Shown here piece by piece: positions 11,789 through 26,776 of a DNA stretch of 64,000 bases. Made by a program: the position numbers and the translations under genes. The DNA is from Silurus meridionalis. Its lineage: Eukaryota > Chordata > Actinopteri > Siluriformes > Siluridae. The notes under the pieces are model-generated. The model worked only from the letters and a program-made list of their open reading frames with translations. It made no database searches and was not told the origin of the DNA. The stretch spans positions 10,745,490 to 10,809,489 of the forward strand of contig NC_060892.1 in assembly GCF_014805685.1 (NCBI RefSeq), given 5' to 3'. How positions within the stretch are numbered: the stretch's first letter is position 1; each line of letters starts with the position of its first letter.

Positions 11789-14537
11789 ATGGACAGCCAT
11801 TACCAAAACAAAATGCAAGACCATGAAAGAGAAAGACAGCACACCTATGAAGAGGAAGGTGAGGATGGTTACCCCTACCATTCTGACTATCCTGCCCAAG
11901 AGGAAGATGCGGCCAGTGATGCCACTGAAGGACAGGATGAGGACGATCAGATGTATGAAGGGGAATATCAAGGCATTCCTCACCCAGACGAAATCAAGGA
12001 GGCGCGGCGAGCTGCCCGTCGGGAGGCCAGGTTGAAGGCAAAGTTGGCCACCTTGCAGAATGAGGAAACACTGGCTGAGCAGTACGAGAATATTATGGAG
12101 GACTGTGGCCATGGGCGCTTTCAATGGACCCTTTTCATCGTGCTTGGCCTGGCACTCATGGCTGATGGTGTGGAGTGTTTTGTAGTGGCCTTTGCTTTGC
12201 CGAGTGCAGAGAAGGACATGTGCCTCTCCAATGCCAGCAAGGGAATGCTGGGTAAGTGAAAAATCTGAATTTTCAGTTTCCAGGACTTTTCTAAAATATT
12301 TTTACGTACATACACTGAAACAGACACACACCAATGTCCAATGACTAGTTAATATCCAAAATATCACCAGGTAGGTGATTATATGTGATCGTGAACTATA
12401 AGAACAATTTGAGACTATTAAAACCCCTCTATTCTATCATAATATTAATACAGTATCCCCCGTTTATCACAGTGGTTACAAAACAGCCAGCAATAAACAA
12501 TAAATGGACGCCACCCCCAAAATGCTGATTTATGTATACAGTTCTGTACTGTATTTACATTTTACTTAAAATTCTTTATTGATACATTTAGAAATTATTT
12601 TAACATAAAACTCCATAAAACAATTCCCTATATGTTTTTTTGGTCTATCGTGCAATCCGCGAGAGACCAGGAAAATCAGAGAAACAAATTTGTTATGTGG
12701 CGAATGCAATTACGCGATAAACCGGGGCGCCAGATTCGAACCGCGTTAAAGCGGGGAAAGTTAGACAGTAAACGATGCATTTCCAAGGGTTTTTAAATCT
12801 TTCAAAACCTTAAATACATTTTGCAATAATTTGCAATAATCAAATTGCATTCTGTGAAGGAAACAACATCAAAGTTGTTTTTAAACATCGAGGTATTCAA
12901 CCAGAGTTAGCATGTTTACTAGCTTTAGTATCAGCACTCAGTGTCATCACATCATTAAATCATTTTACTGACTATAAACATGTCAAATATTCTGATTTAT
13001 GTGAGTGCATTTGCAGTGTGTTTTTGTATGTTTGTTTCAACCCAACCTAAACCACTATAAGAAAAATGACATTTAGCTGAAAGGAGAGTATCTGGCTGCA
13101 CTGGGTGTTTGACAATTTCAGGCTGAGATAAAGGTGACGTGAAAACATTTTCTAAAAAACGGCTGAGAAGCAGCCATCCAATGTACAGAAAAAAATCAAC
13201 TATTGCACCTTTAAACTATAAAATGTGAACAACCCCATAATTTCCAGTTTATAACTGAATTGTTTACAGCACCATATTGTTGCAGGGGTTGTTTGAATGA
13301 AGCTTGGTGACACATGCTCTTTGCTACTCTATTGCTCAATGCAGTTTGTGGAATCTAGTTTGCTCGAAGTTGTGGAACATAATATGATAACATTGACATA
13401 TCACAGCGAGAATAAGATCTGAAACGGAACTGCAATGAAAAGCAAAGGAAGTTTACAGATTTAAAGGTCTATCAAACTGCAAGGTCACATCATTCCAGGG
13501 AGAGTTTAATCCAGCAAGGAGTTTACATTCTGGACATATGCCTCATCTAATAGTGAACCTCATTAAATCATTAGCACTCTGTGTGTGGTAAAACAGAAGG
13601 AGGCAGGTGTAGAAGTCAGAGTGCAATAATAAGACCCTGTTTGATTTAGATGCATACAGTATATACATATTTGTGATTATATTTAGAGGTGTAATGGAAA
13701 AGGCAAATGGCAGCTGTATGTGTTTAGTCTTTAACTATAGTCAGATTGAAATATGAGGTGGGAGTGCCTTAAACCATTACACTTTTTTTAGCAGTGTCAG
13801 AATGCTTTGATTGAATTTATCTTAAATAGAGATGCCCTGTCTGTGATTTTTTACAACAAATTTAGCTAGTTCTATGTTTAAAAATATGTAGTACATGCAG
13901 TCTAATTAAAACCAACAATGACCGAAAGGTTACTAAGGATAAACACCCAGTGCAGCCAGATAACTCTCCTTTCAGCTAAAAGTGTTATGGTTTAAGGCAC
14001 TCCCACCTCATATTTCAATCTGACTATAGTTAAAGACTAAACACATACAGCTGCCAATTGCCAATTGATATATATTGATATATATATATATATTAGTGGC
14101 GGCCCGTGCATTTGGTACCTGGGCCTTCAGTGACGACTTACCCGACTTAATCCACCTCTTAACACCACCACTATCACGTCGCAGTTATAGAAACCATCAA
14201 TACAATACAATAACGCAATGTAACAACGCATGGCATAACAGAGAGAGAGTCATTTCCCATATAAAGGGTGAATACCATTTTACTAAAGCAAGAAACCCAG
14301 TTAAGACTCCAAACCTCTACACTACAACCACAACTGTGCACCTACATCATCTGGAGCAGTTAAGGATCAATATTTGTCTAATAACATGACAAAGACATAA
14401 AAATGTAAATAAAATACAACCTACTCACCAGAGATAGAGACTTAGGTAAAAAGGCCAACAGTACAGACTTTGAAGGTCCTGGGCAGATTAGATTGACATG
14501 GCAGCACATAGAGGCTGAAATCTGATTGGACAAAAAA

Positions 14538-14631
<94 letters not shown>

Positions 14632-17600
14632 ATCTATATACAGTATGTGTGTGCGTGCTACCGTGCAGTATTTACTGTACACATCACAGCAGAATATCTC
14701 TGGAGCACTATGTTGAGAGCACTATCTTACAAACTGACCTAATAACACAGCGTAGATAAAAGCACCCTAAAAACCATCACTGTGAACTTCTGAGTGCTCT
14801 AATGCTACAACGATGGACAGATGGTACAGTTCAAGAGTAAAGAATCAAGTTTTTTTTTTGTCTGGGCTCTTAGGGGTGAAAGTTAATGGGTGTGTCACAA
14901 CTGCAGTGAAAGCAGAGTAATGACGAGTGCAGAGGCCAGATGAAGGGAGAGAGGGAGAAGAAGAGGTAGAGAGGTGAGGAGAAGTAGAAATGGAGCAGAA
15001 CTGCATTAGTAACCCTTCTTTCGCTCACAGTGCTTGGCTCAAACATTAGGGCAAAGGACAAAGAAAATTATTTCATGTGCACATAATCACACACTTTCTC
15101 CAAAATGTGTCTCAGCATCTCAAACTGACTTGTGTGTCAAAATGCTATCTATATATTATAGCAACCATATTCTGGATCAATTCTGGTGTCATTCCACACA
15201 AAGTGTACAATGTTGATCTGGGAAATAAGATACAGTATTTATGAGCAATCAGTTTATTTAAGCATTTATTTTGGTGATGCTAAATTAGAGACTTTTTGCA
15301 TTTATTATTACTAATACTAATATTAGCCTTGTAGTTCTAACAAACATAAATTAGACACAGACCGACTCTGATTGATTGACTACATTAGGAATCTCAGTAT
15401 ATTTTCTATTTGGACATTTATAATTGCTGTGTAGTTTAGAAAATTATAGTGCACAATCAAGGCCTCCAAATTTCCACGAACAGCGAGAAAAATATGTGGA
15501 AGTAGTGAGACCTCTAGTGGTTAAAAAGTACCTTTTTCCTTTATCAATTCATAAAGATTTATATTTCAAAACTGGGCTGTCCCCTGAGAATCTCTCACCA
15601 CAGTGAAGGAGAATTCAGAGAGAAATAGGATAGTGTTTTTTTTATTTATCCTCAGCGGCAGATAATAGAAGCAGTGTGCTCTAGAAATGGATATATTCTG
15701 CACCAGATTATTCCAATGAATGCAGAAATGCTCAGTAATCTTACCATGCATGTGAGAGAGCAAATTCTCAGCCTATAAACCTATTTCACCTTCATGTTGG
15801 AGCTGTATCACTGTAACATCATAGCTGTGTGGTGAACGTTAAACTTAGAACAATTTGATTTGTATTAAAATCAATTCATTATAAAAATAAGAATAAGACG
15901 TTGTATTTTGCAAGAAGCAAAGATTGGACAGAAAATGTATTTCGGCTAATTGACTATATTCATCTGAATAGGTTTCTATCCTGCACTTTTAAATGCTATT
16001 TCTTTCAGGGTTTTATTTATATTTAAGTAAATTACATATATGGTTCATCCTTCAATCCTTATGAATTTGAGTATTTTTTTTTTTTTTTTTTTTTTTTTTT
16101 ATGAAGACCATAAAAGTCACTTTAAATTATGTGCTGCAAATGTACTTTGTGTGTGGATATATGTGTGGTGTATGCAGGTCTGATCGTGTATGTGGGGATG
16201 ATGCTGGGAGCTGTAGTCTGGGGTGGTCTGGCTGATAAACTGGGACGTCGTCATTGTCTTATCAAAGCTCTGGCTATCAACTGCATCTTCTCTTTCCTCT
16301 CCTCGTTCTCCCAGGGCTACGGATTCTTCCTCTTCTGCAGACTCTGCTCAGGAATTGGGTAAAGCAAGCTTTTCTTAAAATTTGCAGAGATTTTAATAAT
16401 CATATAATACGAGACATATACACTGGTGTGCAACATTAGGCAGTGAAAGTACAAATGAAGAGACATTTATCTTTTTATCTTAAAAACAATAAATATCACA
16501 ATCAGTTGTCAGTGGATTCTTCACATATTTTTCCTAACAGCATTTATTCACAGAGCTTCTTCCAATTAAATATGGGTAAACAAGCATGTCAGTGATATAC
16601 AGTATAATGTGGCATAATGATCATATAAAGTAGATAAGTTTAGGTGTGCAGTGGAAAGGGCTGTACAAAAACATTAAAATGAACACTTTCTGTTTAATAA
16701 CAAAATAATTGTTTGTATTAATATGATGATATATGATAATTTGATAATTATACAGTTTAAAATAAGACATATTGATCTGAAAAAAATTGACAGGACGAAA
16801 GTTTTTGTTTCGACTTGTAGGGTGTTGGCTTGTAGGGTCTGGCTGTTACTTTAATATATCACAAAAACTCAAAATGTCTGCACATTCAGTGTTCAACAGA
16901 TTTCCTACCAGATTTCCTACCAAACTATGGGATCAACTGGATTATCATTTATATTATGCTTATTCAAAATACTTGCTCATTTTCACTACAGAATAGGTGG
17001 CTCCATCCCCATTGTGTACACATACTTTGCTGAGTTCCTGCAGATGGATAAACGAGGCGAGCACCTGAGCTGGCTGTGTCTGTTCTGGATGCTTGGAGGC
17101 TTGTACGCTTCCTTCAGCGCCTGGGGAATCATCCCTCATTATGGTAATAACAGTATTAACCTTTAGCATCTTTATGCTAATCAACACCACGATGATAAAG
17201 ACCATAATTATCATTTTGAAAATCAGAGGGCAAGGCTGGAAGCACCCGTTTAGGTGGAGGGGATGTAAATATGAATATGAGAATGTGAATAGCGATATAA
17301 TCCCTGATTATATTAGAGTACTGAAATGGATGCTTTACACACTTCTTATTTTATACCACAATAATGTGGTTTGTTCAATCTGTTAGAATGAGTTGATTAG
17401 CTTTCAAAAGTACATCATAATATATTAAAGCAATTCTTCATCACACAATATTGTTTCTATACAAATCACATACACAGGTACTCTTATGGAGGATGCTGCA
17501 TTTAAAGAGATTAAAACCATGTATAATCATCAATATGGTGAGGCTTTTACTGAAGATAGGTAGTTGAACGTCTCAATGTTATTAGTAACCTCAAGATGGA

Positions 17601-18897
17601 GAGGAAAAGAGGCTGATAATGGAATGATGGTTTGAAAACATGTAGTGATTGCAAAAATGTGTTTTGTCCATGTTCAATAAAATTAAATGTAACTATAAAT
17701 GGATAAGAAAAACAATGATGTCCCCAATTATTTTAATAAATAATGAAATTTTGGTCAAATTTGGTTTGGTAAAAAGAAATAAAGGAAATTTTTTAGTGGA
17801 AGATAATCACGCTGGGTTAGTAACAGGAACTCCATCACACCACTATGTTATTTATTACTTTCCTACAATGACATTTCCCATAATGTTGTAATCTTATAAA
17901 ACTCCTTATTTATTTATTGTCCATTTGTAAACCCAGGTTCTTTTATTCTAGTATAAATATTCAGCCTTAGTCCCCAAATTTCTTTGGACTGACTAAACCT
18001 AATTGTTCGCTGTTAGCTTGGTATTAAACATATATTGAAACTAATACTACTGAAGTCTTTGTCATTTTAGTTTAATTTTAAATCAAGTTTTAATAGTTTT
18101 ACATCATACAAACAAACTCATTATACCTTCATTCTCTTGGTGTTCTTGCTTGAATAGCAGGAATAATATAACGGCACCTTTAGGGCAATATGATACTGTA
18201 TCCAGACCTAACATATTAGATGTTATTATGGACCTGACACGAGATTTCCGTGTGTGTGTTGCAGGTTGGGGTTTCAGTATGGGCACAGAGTTCCAGTTCC
18301 ACAGCTGGAGAGTGTTTGTGTTGGTGTGTTTTTTGCCCACAGTGGCTGCTCTTGCAGGACTCGTGTTTATGCCTGAGAGCCCACGTTACCTCCTGGAGGT
18401 AATTCTAATCAGGTTCTATTTGCAGAGTAGAAAATAATTCAGATTGGTAGTGAATCTTTGCCATACATTGTTGTGCAAACCCCAAAACAAACATGGTGTG
18501 GATTATCTTCTCATTACATTAGTCATTTTTTTACTTCCCACAGTGATGATTTCACACCCGGAGTGCTGATTTAACACATTTATTTATGTCTAATTGGAGA
18601 AATATGTAAACAATGTAGAGAGTTCATTCTACTCTAAGGATTTTGTTGTGTACCAGTATTCCCAGGTAAACCAATTTTAGGATTTAGATGATATGCATCA
18701 ATCTCACTGGGCCACCAGGCTGCCCAATTGTTCATTAGGTTGGATATTAGGGGAAAAAATGCTTTTATTGATCCAACACTGCTGACCTTCTTTTATAGCC
18801 TTGGAGAACAAATTTGAGCACTTTTGTTTTTATACACATACACATAAGACTTAATGAAGCCAAGCTTTGTATATTTGTATAAGCCTTGTATATTGTA

Positions 18898-18962
<65 letters not shown>

Positions 18963-21489
18963 CTAATCATAAATGACTTTAATTTCTATCCTTCATTCCT
19001 TCCTTTATAGCCATGTAAATATCTGCAACACCACTGAGTGAATGCCCTGAACCTTCTGTGTAAACTGTACACGCACATGTTTTCAGAATTCAAGGCATGA
19101 CGAGGCCTGGATGATTCTGCGCCGTGTCCATGACACCAACTGGAGGGCAAAAGGTGAACCAGAGAGAGTGTTTCAGGTGTGTGTGGACCACAACATAACG
19201 TCAGGTTTATATCACAGAACAATGCACCTCCTTGTTTTATCTCACATGACTATTTGCACCTGTTCCACATTTATGGTTAATTAGTCTCACTTTAGTGTCA
19301 CTCACCACATTTCGTCTCATGTTTGCCTTTTCATGGTTGGAGTTTCTAGTTGTTGCTGTCATTCGAAATTCCATGTTTCAGGCTATGATCCTCAGTTTCT
19401 TGTCATGTTATTTAGAGATTTTTTTGTGTTTTTCACTTGCACTATAAATAAAGGTCTATGATTGCATCTGTTTCTTGCAATACGTGACACATAGGCTAAA
19501 TCTGAGATTAATAATATCTAAAGCTCAAATTGATTTCAATATGTTGGACTAGAAATCCAAAACTATAAAACTTTCAGTTTTAGAGGCAGACAACTCAATG
19601 TGAAACTACCCACACACAAACTCATATAGATCAGTGTATATCTGCATTTATTTTCCCAGTCGAATATCAGGTTTGCTAACAATCAGCACTTCATCATGTT
19701 GATTGTATTCAAATAAAAATGATAACTTGGTTTCTCTGTTTGTCAGGTTTCCCAGTTCAAGAGTCCACAAACTCAGGAGGACGATTTCATTGAGATTCAG
19801 AGCGAGACTGGCACGGCCTTCCAAAGATTCATGGTCAGACAAATGACCCTGGTCAAGCAGGTATCATGTGAATCAAGCTTAAATCAGGACTTCACATACA
19901 TCCTGACTATACAACCGCTAAAGTGATTTGTTACTTTATTTCTTTTTAAAGGTGATGAAGAACTTAATGTCACTTGCCACCCCTAAACTGAGACTCCACG
20001 GACTGTTCATAGCCATTGTCTGGTTTACGATGGGGTTTGGGTAAAAGTTTTTCACCTGCACTACATAGCAAGGACATAATGCATCACTGTTCTACAAGTC
20101 ATTGCAGGATTATACAAATCTAATGACTTCTCTTTGTGTTTTTGTATTTCCATTTGCACTGTAGCTATTACGGCCTTTCAGTGTGGTTTCCTGACCAGAT
20201 AAAACACATGCAGTATGAAGAGTACAAGCCAAAGGTCCAGATGTTTTCCAATGATAAGATTGAACACTTTCACTTCAATTTTTCTTTGAAGAACCAAATT
20301 CACAATGAGGGCCATTATGTCAGTGACTGGTACATTTCTTTTTATTATTATTATTATTTCTTTTTATCGATTTTTCCATAGAACAAGCTACACAGAGAAC
20401 AGACAACCATATAAAATTAATAATATTAATATAAAGCTTATAATTATAATAATAATAAATTATAATAATAAATAATAATTTAGAAACTAATAAGTAATTA
20501 GAATTAACTAGGAATTAATATGGCTAAAAAACACAGCTTAGAAACTGTGTCCTGAAGATTTGAAACCTAACCCTAGTCAAAATCTCTGTGAGGATAAATA
20601 TGTATGACTAAGTTCTGACACTGGAGACTCCTTCCAGTAAATTAATAAATAAACCCTTTACAGAAATTCTCAGACTTTTTTTTGTAAATTAAACACATTT
20701 ATACGCATCTTTACATTTATTTATTATTTGAGTTTAGCTGTAAATTAACTTAACAGTTTGTTAAGTTGACTAAGCATATTATTTTTAATGATCATTCCCT
20801 GATTATTTGTTTCTGTGTGCTGGACAGGTTTATTGGCATAGAGATGACAAATGTGAGGTTTAAACATGCCCTTTTTGAAGACTGTTACTTTGAGGACATC
20901 AAGTCAACAGACACTTTGTTTGAGAACTGCACCATCGTAAACACTGTTTTCTACAACACGGGTATTTCAGCTCAAAGCAGGAAAATCATTTCTAATTGCA
21001 CCAGCCAAATTTATTACAGTTGCTTGCTAATTATATCAGTTTTATTGCTGTGTTTTTCACAGATTTATGGCCTGATTCCAAGTTTGTCGACTGCAACTTC
21101 ATCAATGTCACATTTTTTCATCCCAAAGGCGGCTGCCATCTTAACTTTCAGGAGGAAAACGACATCCTGATTTATTTAGTCAGCTTTTTGGGCAGCTTGT
21201 CTGTGCTACCAGGCAACATCATTGCAGGCCTCCTGATGGATAAAATAGGACGAATTAAAATAATAGGTGAATATACTCACTGTCATCTTTTTTATTGTGT
21301 TGTAACTAAATATAAATAATATTAGCAATTATCAAAATGTTGGAATTTCTATTTATTTTTTATTATATATTGTATCCATTTATTTATTATTGTTTTCTGT
21401 TATTTATAACGTTTAACTTTAGTAAAAAAATATAAACATAAAAATGACCAAATTTGTTGAAAAAAGAACACCACCATTTAGCATAATAT

Positions 21490-21554
<65 letters not shown>

Positions 21555-23741
21555 TCACAGGTAGCTCCATGCTGGTGTCCTCTGGCTGTACTTTTTTCCT
21601 CTACCTCTGTTTCAATGCCGGTGCTGTTATCAGCATCCAGTGTCTGTTCTTCGCAGCATCTGCAGCTGCCTGGAATGGGATTGAAGTTATAACAGTTGAG
21701 CTTTATCCATCCTCTAAAAGGTAGAGCTGATTACACACACTATTTTATGAAGCATAAATACACATTGTCAACTTGATCATATTTCTCCACACTCTGGTGT
21801 TAGTCTGTAGATCCTGTCTGATTACTGTTGGCTTCTGTTTGTATTGTTGGGTGTGTTTTAATTAAATTAAGTTAAAATCATATACAGTCATATGCACATG
21901 GTGTTGGAGTGCAAGCAGATAGAGCTTGTCAGGTGCTGCTGGTTCAGTAAGGCACCTCCTTTTGGAGAATCTTTAGCATTTATTGTCAGTGCAATGAACT
22001 GTATGTAAATGATACAATCACACACTACAATACAGTAGGGGTATAATGGTACACAAAAGTCACGGTTAGGTACATACATCGGTTTTTAAGTCACGATTCT
22101 GTACAATTTCAGTTGGGGGGCAGAAACGCAAAACATAAGGTTACTTGTTTTTTATAAACAGAGTTTATTATTATTATTATTATTAACATTTGTGATCAAC
22201 ATTTGAATAGTTTACTTTTTTAAAGAATTTAAAATAAAATACATGCTTGGTTAAATTAAATCTATAATAATATATACAATGTTACAAAAGGTTCCCTGGT
22301 GGTCTAGTGGTTAGGATGCGGTGCTCTCGCCACTGCGGCCGGGTTTGATCCCCGGTCAGGGAACCAGCCCCAGCCATTAGGGTTGCACAAGCCTTAGTGC
22401 CGGTCCCAAGCCCAGATAAATGGGGAAGGTTGCGTTAGCAAGAGCATCCAGCGTAAAAACATGTGCCAAATCAAACATGCGGATGGTCCTGTGTAACGAC
22501 CCCTAATGAGAGAAACCGAAAGAAAGTTTATGTACAATGTTATAAAAAATTAAATAGAATAAATCAAATTAATGCAACACACTTTTTATTATATTGATTA
22601 AATTAAATTATATTGGCACAAATTGAATTGATTAAATCAAATTAAATAAATGGACAAAATTTATTAGAAAGTTTACAATTGTTAGACCGCATTTGGGTAA
22701 TACAGATTGTCAGGATTTTCTATTTTTAAGAGAAATTCTTGAAGCTAATGCTATGGAATCTTTAGCATTTTCATGCATGCACAAAATACAAAAGCCACAA
22801 TGACACTGCACTAACTCTAGTTTCTTTTTTATACCACATGGTGAAACAAATCAAAGGTCTCCACAGGCCAACTTTTTCCCACAAGTTTGGGCATCTCTGC
22901 AATATACAATCATCAATAAATTTTATATTACATTTCTTCCATTTAACAATATTTCATAAAGCATAATAAAACTATGAAGAGTTTTGACATTGGACTTCTT
23001 TGAACATTTAAAGGATTTGGCATGGGGGAGTTGGTGTTAGATCTATGATGTTCTATGAATCTCAGATGTTGAGCTATTTTATGAGTTGCTCAGTAGCTCC
23101 TGGTTCCACAACGTCAACTGACTGTGAAAGGACATTACTCATAATCTCACATTCTGGTTCTCATGGTAGTTTTTGTCTCTCTGTTTTTTTGTATTGTTTT
23201 TAAGAATTACAATCACACTCTTGATGTCACCCAAATGAGGATGGGTTCCCCTTTTGAGTCTGGTTCCTCTCAGGGTTTCTTTCTCATACTGTCTAGGTTT
23301 TTCCTTGCTACAGACACCCCAGGCTGCTCATCAGGGATAAACACACATATTTCCCTTGAATACTTTTTTTTTCTAGAATTATTACATTCTGTAAACCTGC
23401 TTTAATACAATATCCATTGTGAAAAACACTATAAAATAAACTTGAGCTTGAAAGCGAACAGTTTCTATGTACAGTATAGTTACTACAAAGATCATTTCAT
23501 ATAAATCTCTCTTTTTTTTTTTTTATGTGTGTTTCCTTTACAATTTTATCTCTGCAGAGCGACTGCCTTTGGTGTACTAAATGGCCTGTGCAAGTTCGCG
23601 GCTATCATTAGCACCTTCATCTTCTCCAAGTTTGTTGGAATTACTAAGATTGTCCCCATCTTACTGTCCTTCTCAGCCCTGGCGTGTGGAGGCCTCCTCA
23701 CGTTCAAGCTTCCTGAGACACGTGAAGTCATTCTGCAATAA
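11789..23741 (+). CDS. sv2b: Synaptic vesicle glycoprotein 2B-like (12 coding exons)
   Basis: Membrane protein of synaptic vesicles, major facilitator fold, family linked to regulated neurotransmitter release. Exons: 11789-12251, 16178-16358, 16992-17143, 18265-18398, 19087-19176, 19747-19860, 19952-20040, 20165-20329, 20828-20961, 21063-21266, 21561-21720, 23558-23741. They sum to 2070 nt in one frame, 689 residues (human SV2B 683). Start chosen at 11789 because A at -3 and G at +4 are favourable and the acidic N-terminus follows. Residues about 59-67 (EYQGIPHPD) and 106-125 match the SV2 family. Exon 2 has the transporter motif GGLADKLGR, echoed by LLMDKIGR in exon 10. Exons 8-10 encode the large luminal loop with pentapeptide-like repeats and N-glycosylation sequons NFS, NCT and NVT. 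The C-terminus is KLPETREVILQ. SV2B fits better than SV2A or SV2C by N-terminus and loop; the fish a/b duplicate is not resolved. Confidence 0.93.
12451..12770. mobile_element. Degenerate Tigger/pogo-like element in sv2b intron 1
   Basis: Begins TA then CAGTATCCCCCGTTTATCAC. Near the other end GCGATAAACCGGGG (about 12713-12727) is a partial complement of that terminus. The final boundary (about 12770) is uncertain and no coding capacity remains. Confidence 0.4.
13073..14062. repeat. Compound inverted repeat in sv2b intron 1
   Basis: About 80 bp at 13703-13783 recurs as a close reverse complement at 13983-14060. The adjoining 13942-13982 is a close reverse complement of 13073-13112. The second arm thus joins two upstream segments lying 600 bp apart. 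No coding sequence. Confidence 0.75.
14095..14537 (+). mobile_element. hAT-like DNA element, copy B
   Basis: Opens AGTGGCGGCCCGTGCATTTG and matches copy A (698-1403) in reverse orientation through both end blocks, but lacks about 300 bp of the interior. It ends directly against a (TATC)n tract. Non-coding, within sv2b intron 1. Confidence 0.6.
14539..14632. repeat. (TATC)n microsatellite
   Basis: About 23 tetranucleotide units abutting copy B of the hAT-like element; the complement of the GATA array at 326-450. Confidence 0.95.
16074..16100. repeat. Poly-T tract
   Basis: 27 consecutive T, 77 bp upstream of sv2b exon 2, in intron 1. Confidence 0.9.
18902..18953. repeat. (TA)n microsatellite
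   Basis: TA array in sv2b intron 4, about 130 bp before exon 5. Confidence 0.95.
21492..21553. repeat. (GT)n microsatellite abutting sv2b exon 11
   Basis: About 31 GT units end 7 bases before the exon 11 acceptor (GTGGTCACAG, exon from 21561). They occupy the place where a polypyrimidine tract is expected. Confidence 0.95.
22290..22532 (+). mobile_element. tRNA-Glu-derived SINE with 15-bp target duplication
   Basis: 22293-22363 is a tRNA-Glu-like head with anticodon CTC, A box TGGTCTAGTGG and a B box with one change (GGTTTGATCCC). The body (22375-22480) matches the 5' part of the RTE-like LINE at 6420-6305. The tail (about 22490-22525) matches the LINE 3' end at 57340-57380. Flanks TACAATGTTACAAAA (22275-22289) and TACAATGTTATAAAA (22533-22547) form a target-site duplication with one mismatch. 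It sits in sv2b intron 11. Confidence 0.88.
23216..23452 (+). mobile_element. Fish dispersed retroposon tail in sv2b intron 11
   Basis: The sequence (gatgggttccccttttgagt ... tcatcagggataaacacaca ... ataaacttgagcttgaa) recurs at 46190-46425 in the same orientation. Its last part appears inverted at 1414 onward. It is a common teleost interspersed repeat and non-coding here. Confidence 0.65.
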
Positions 23742-24405
23742 GCAACAAAAACAGCTATTATAAAGTTTGTATAAAAAGCCAAACTTTAGAAGGCCTCATA
23801 GGAGTGCTCTGGTCCACCTGGAATCTGGACTTTCTTACAGTTAGATTGGTGTAAAAGTGACATGATTGTGTATGTATTAATAATTATGTTTACCCTAGCT
23901 TACATTACACTATATGGCCAAAGGTTATGTAGCTTTTCCTCAGACTGTTGTCACAGTTTGGAAACATGTGATATAGAATGTCTTGTGTATACTGTAGCAC
24001 TACATTTTTCCCTTAACTGGAATTCGGTTCCCCAAATCTGATTCAGCATGACGATTCCCCTGTCCATGAAGTCGGCTCAGTGAAGACATGGTTTGTCAAG
24101 TTTAAAGTGAAAGAACATGACGGTCTTGCACCGAGCCCTAAAACCAACCCTTTTAAACACTTTTGGGTTGAACTGGACGCTTTTTTAAAAATATATTTTG
24201 ACAGACAGTTTATCTACATAGATTTTTAAGAATCCAGCCAAAGTGCAGAGCTGAGTAGAACGGAATCATTATATTTCAGCTACCATTGCAATGGATTATT
24301 AGTTTTGAGAAACAAACAACTTAACAAAAGACATATGTCTATGCACAGTAGCAGACTTGTTTTTGGCAACTGATCAGAACATAATTTACATTAAGGTGAT
24401 GATTG

Positions 24406-24411
24406 AATAAA
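24406..24411 (+). terminator. Candidate sv2b polyadenylation signal
   Basis: AATAAA 665 bp after the sv2b stop codon. Other AATAAA motifs follow at about 24490 and 25823, so the end used is unknown. Confidence 0.35.
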
Positions 24412-24639
24412 AAAACTTAAATAATGTACAATATAATGATGTGACTTTACATCATCTACTATTACTAGTAGTAACACTACAACAATTAAAATAAATAAAT
24501 AAATAATCATTATAATCATAATAATCATAATAATTATAATACTGATTCATCAATTTGGATTTTTTTTTTCTGCACAAACTAACAACTTGCATGAAAGCTA
24601 TGAATAACAAGGCTTTTCTGTTTATTATAATAAGTTTGT

Positions 24640-24663
24640 AAAAAAAAAAAAAAAAAAAAAAAA
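24640..24663. repeat. Poly-A tract
   Basis: About 24 consecutive A downstream of sv2b. Confidence 0.9.
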
Positions 24664-26728
<2,065 letters not shown>

Positions 26729-26776
26729 TCACACCTCGGGTGTAAAATGCTGCACACACACTCCCAACTTCCCACA
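26729..26776. promoter_or_regulatory. Candidate enhancer: palindromic T-box site plus CSL site
   Basis: TCACACCT-C-GGGTGTAA (26729-26745) is a near-palindromic pair of T-box half-sites with one spacer base. TTCCCACA (26769-26776) is the complement of TGTGGGAA, a consensus RBPJ/CSL (Notch effector) site, 23 bases further on. Tbx6 together with Notch is the known activator of Mesp2 in mouse. Lies 4.0 kb upstream of the first mesp ATG and 3.0 kb past sv2b. Function is inferred. Confidence 0.5.

Noticed and set aside
11726..12124. 132-codon minus-strand frame
   Set aside because: Shadow of sv2b exon 1 on the opposite strand.
18530..18560. TTCCCACA near TTCACACCC in sv2b intron 4 as another T-box/CSL module
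   Set aside because: The T-box half-site is incomplete and isolated, and no second site lies nearby; probably chance.
22293..22363. tRNA-Glu (CTC) gene
   Set aside because: It is the head of a SINE with LINE-derived body and target duplication; one base short, with an altered B box.
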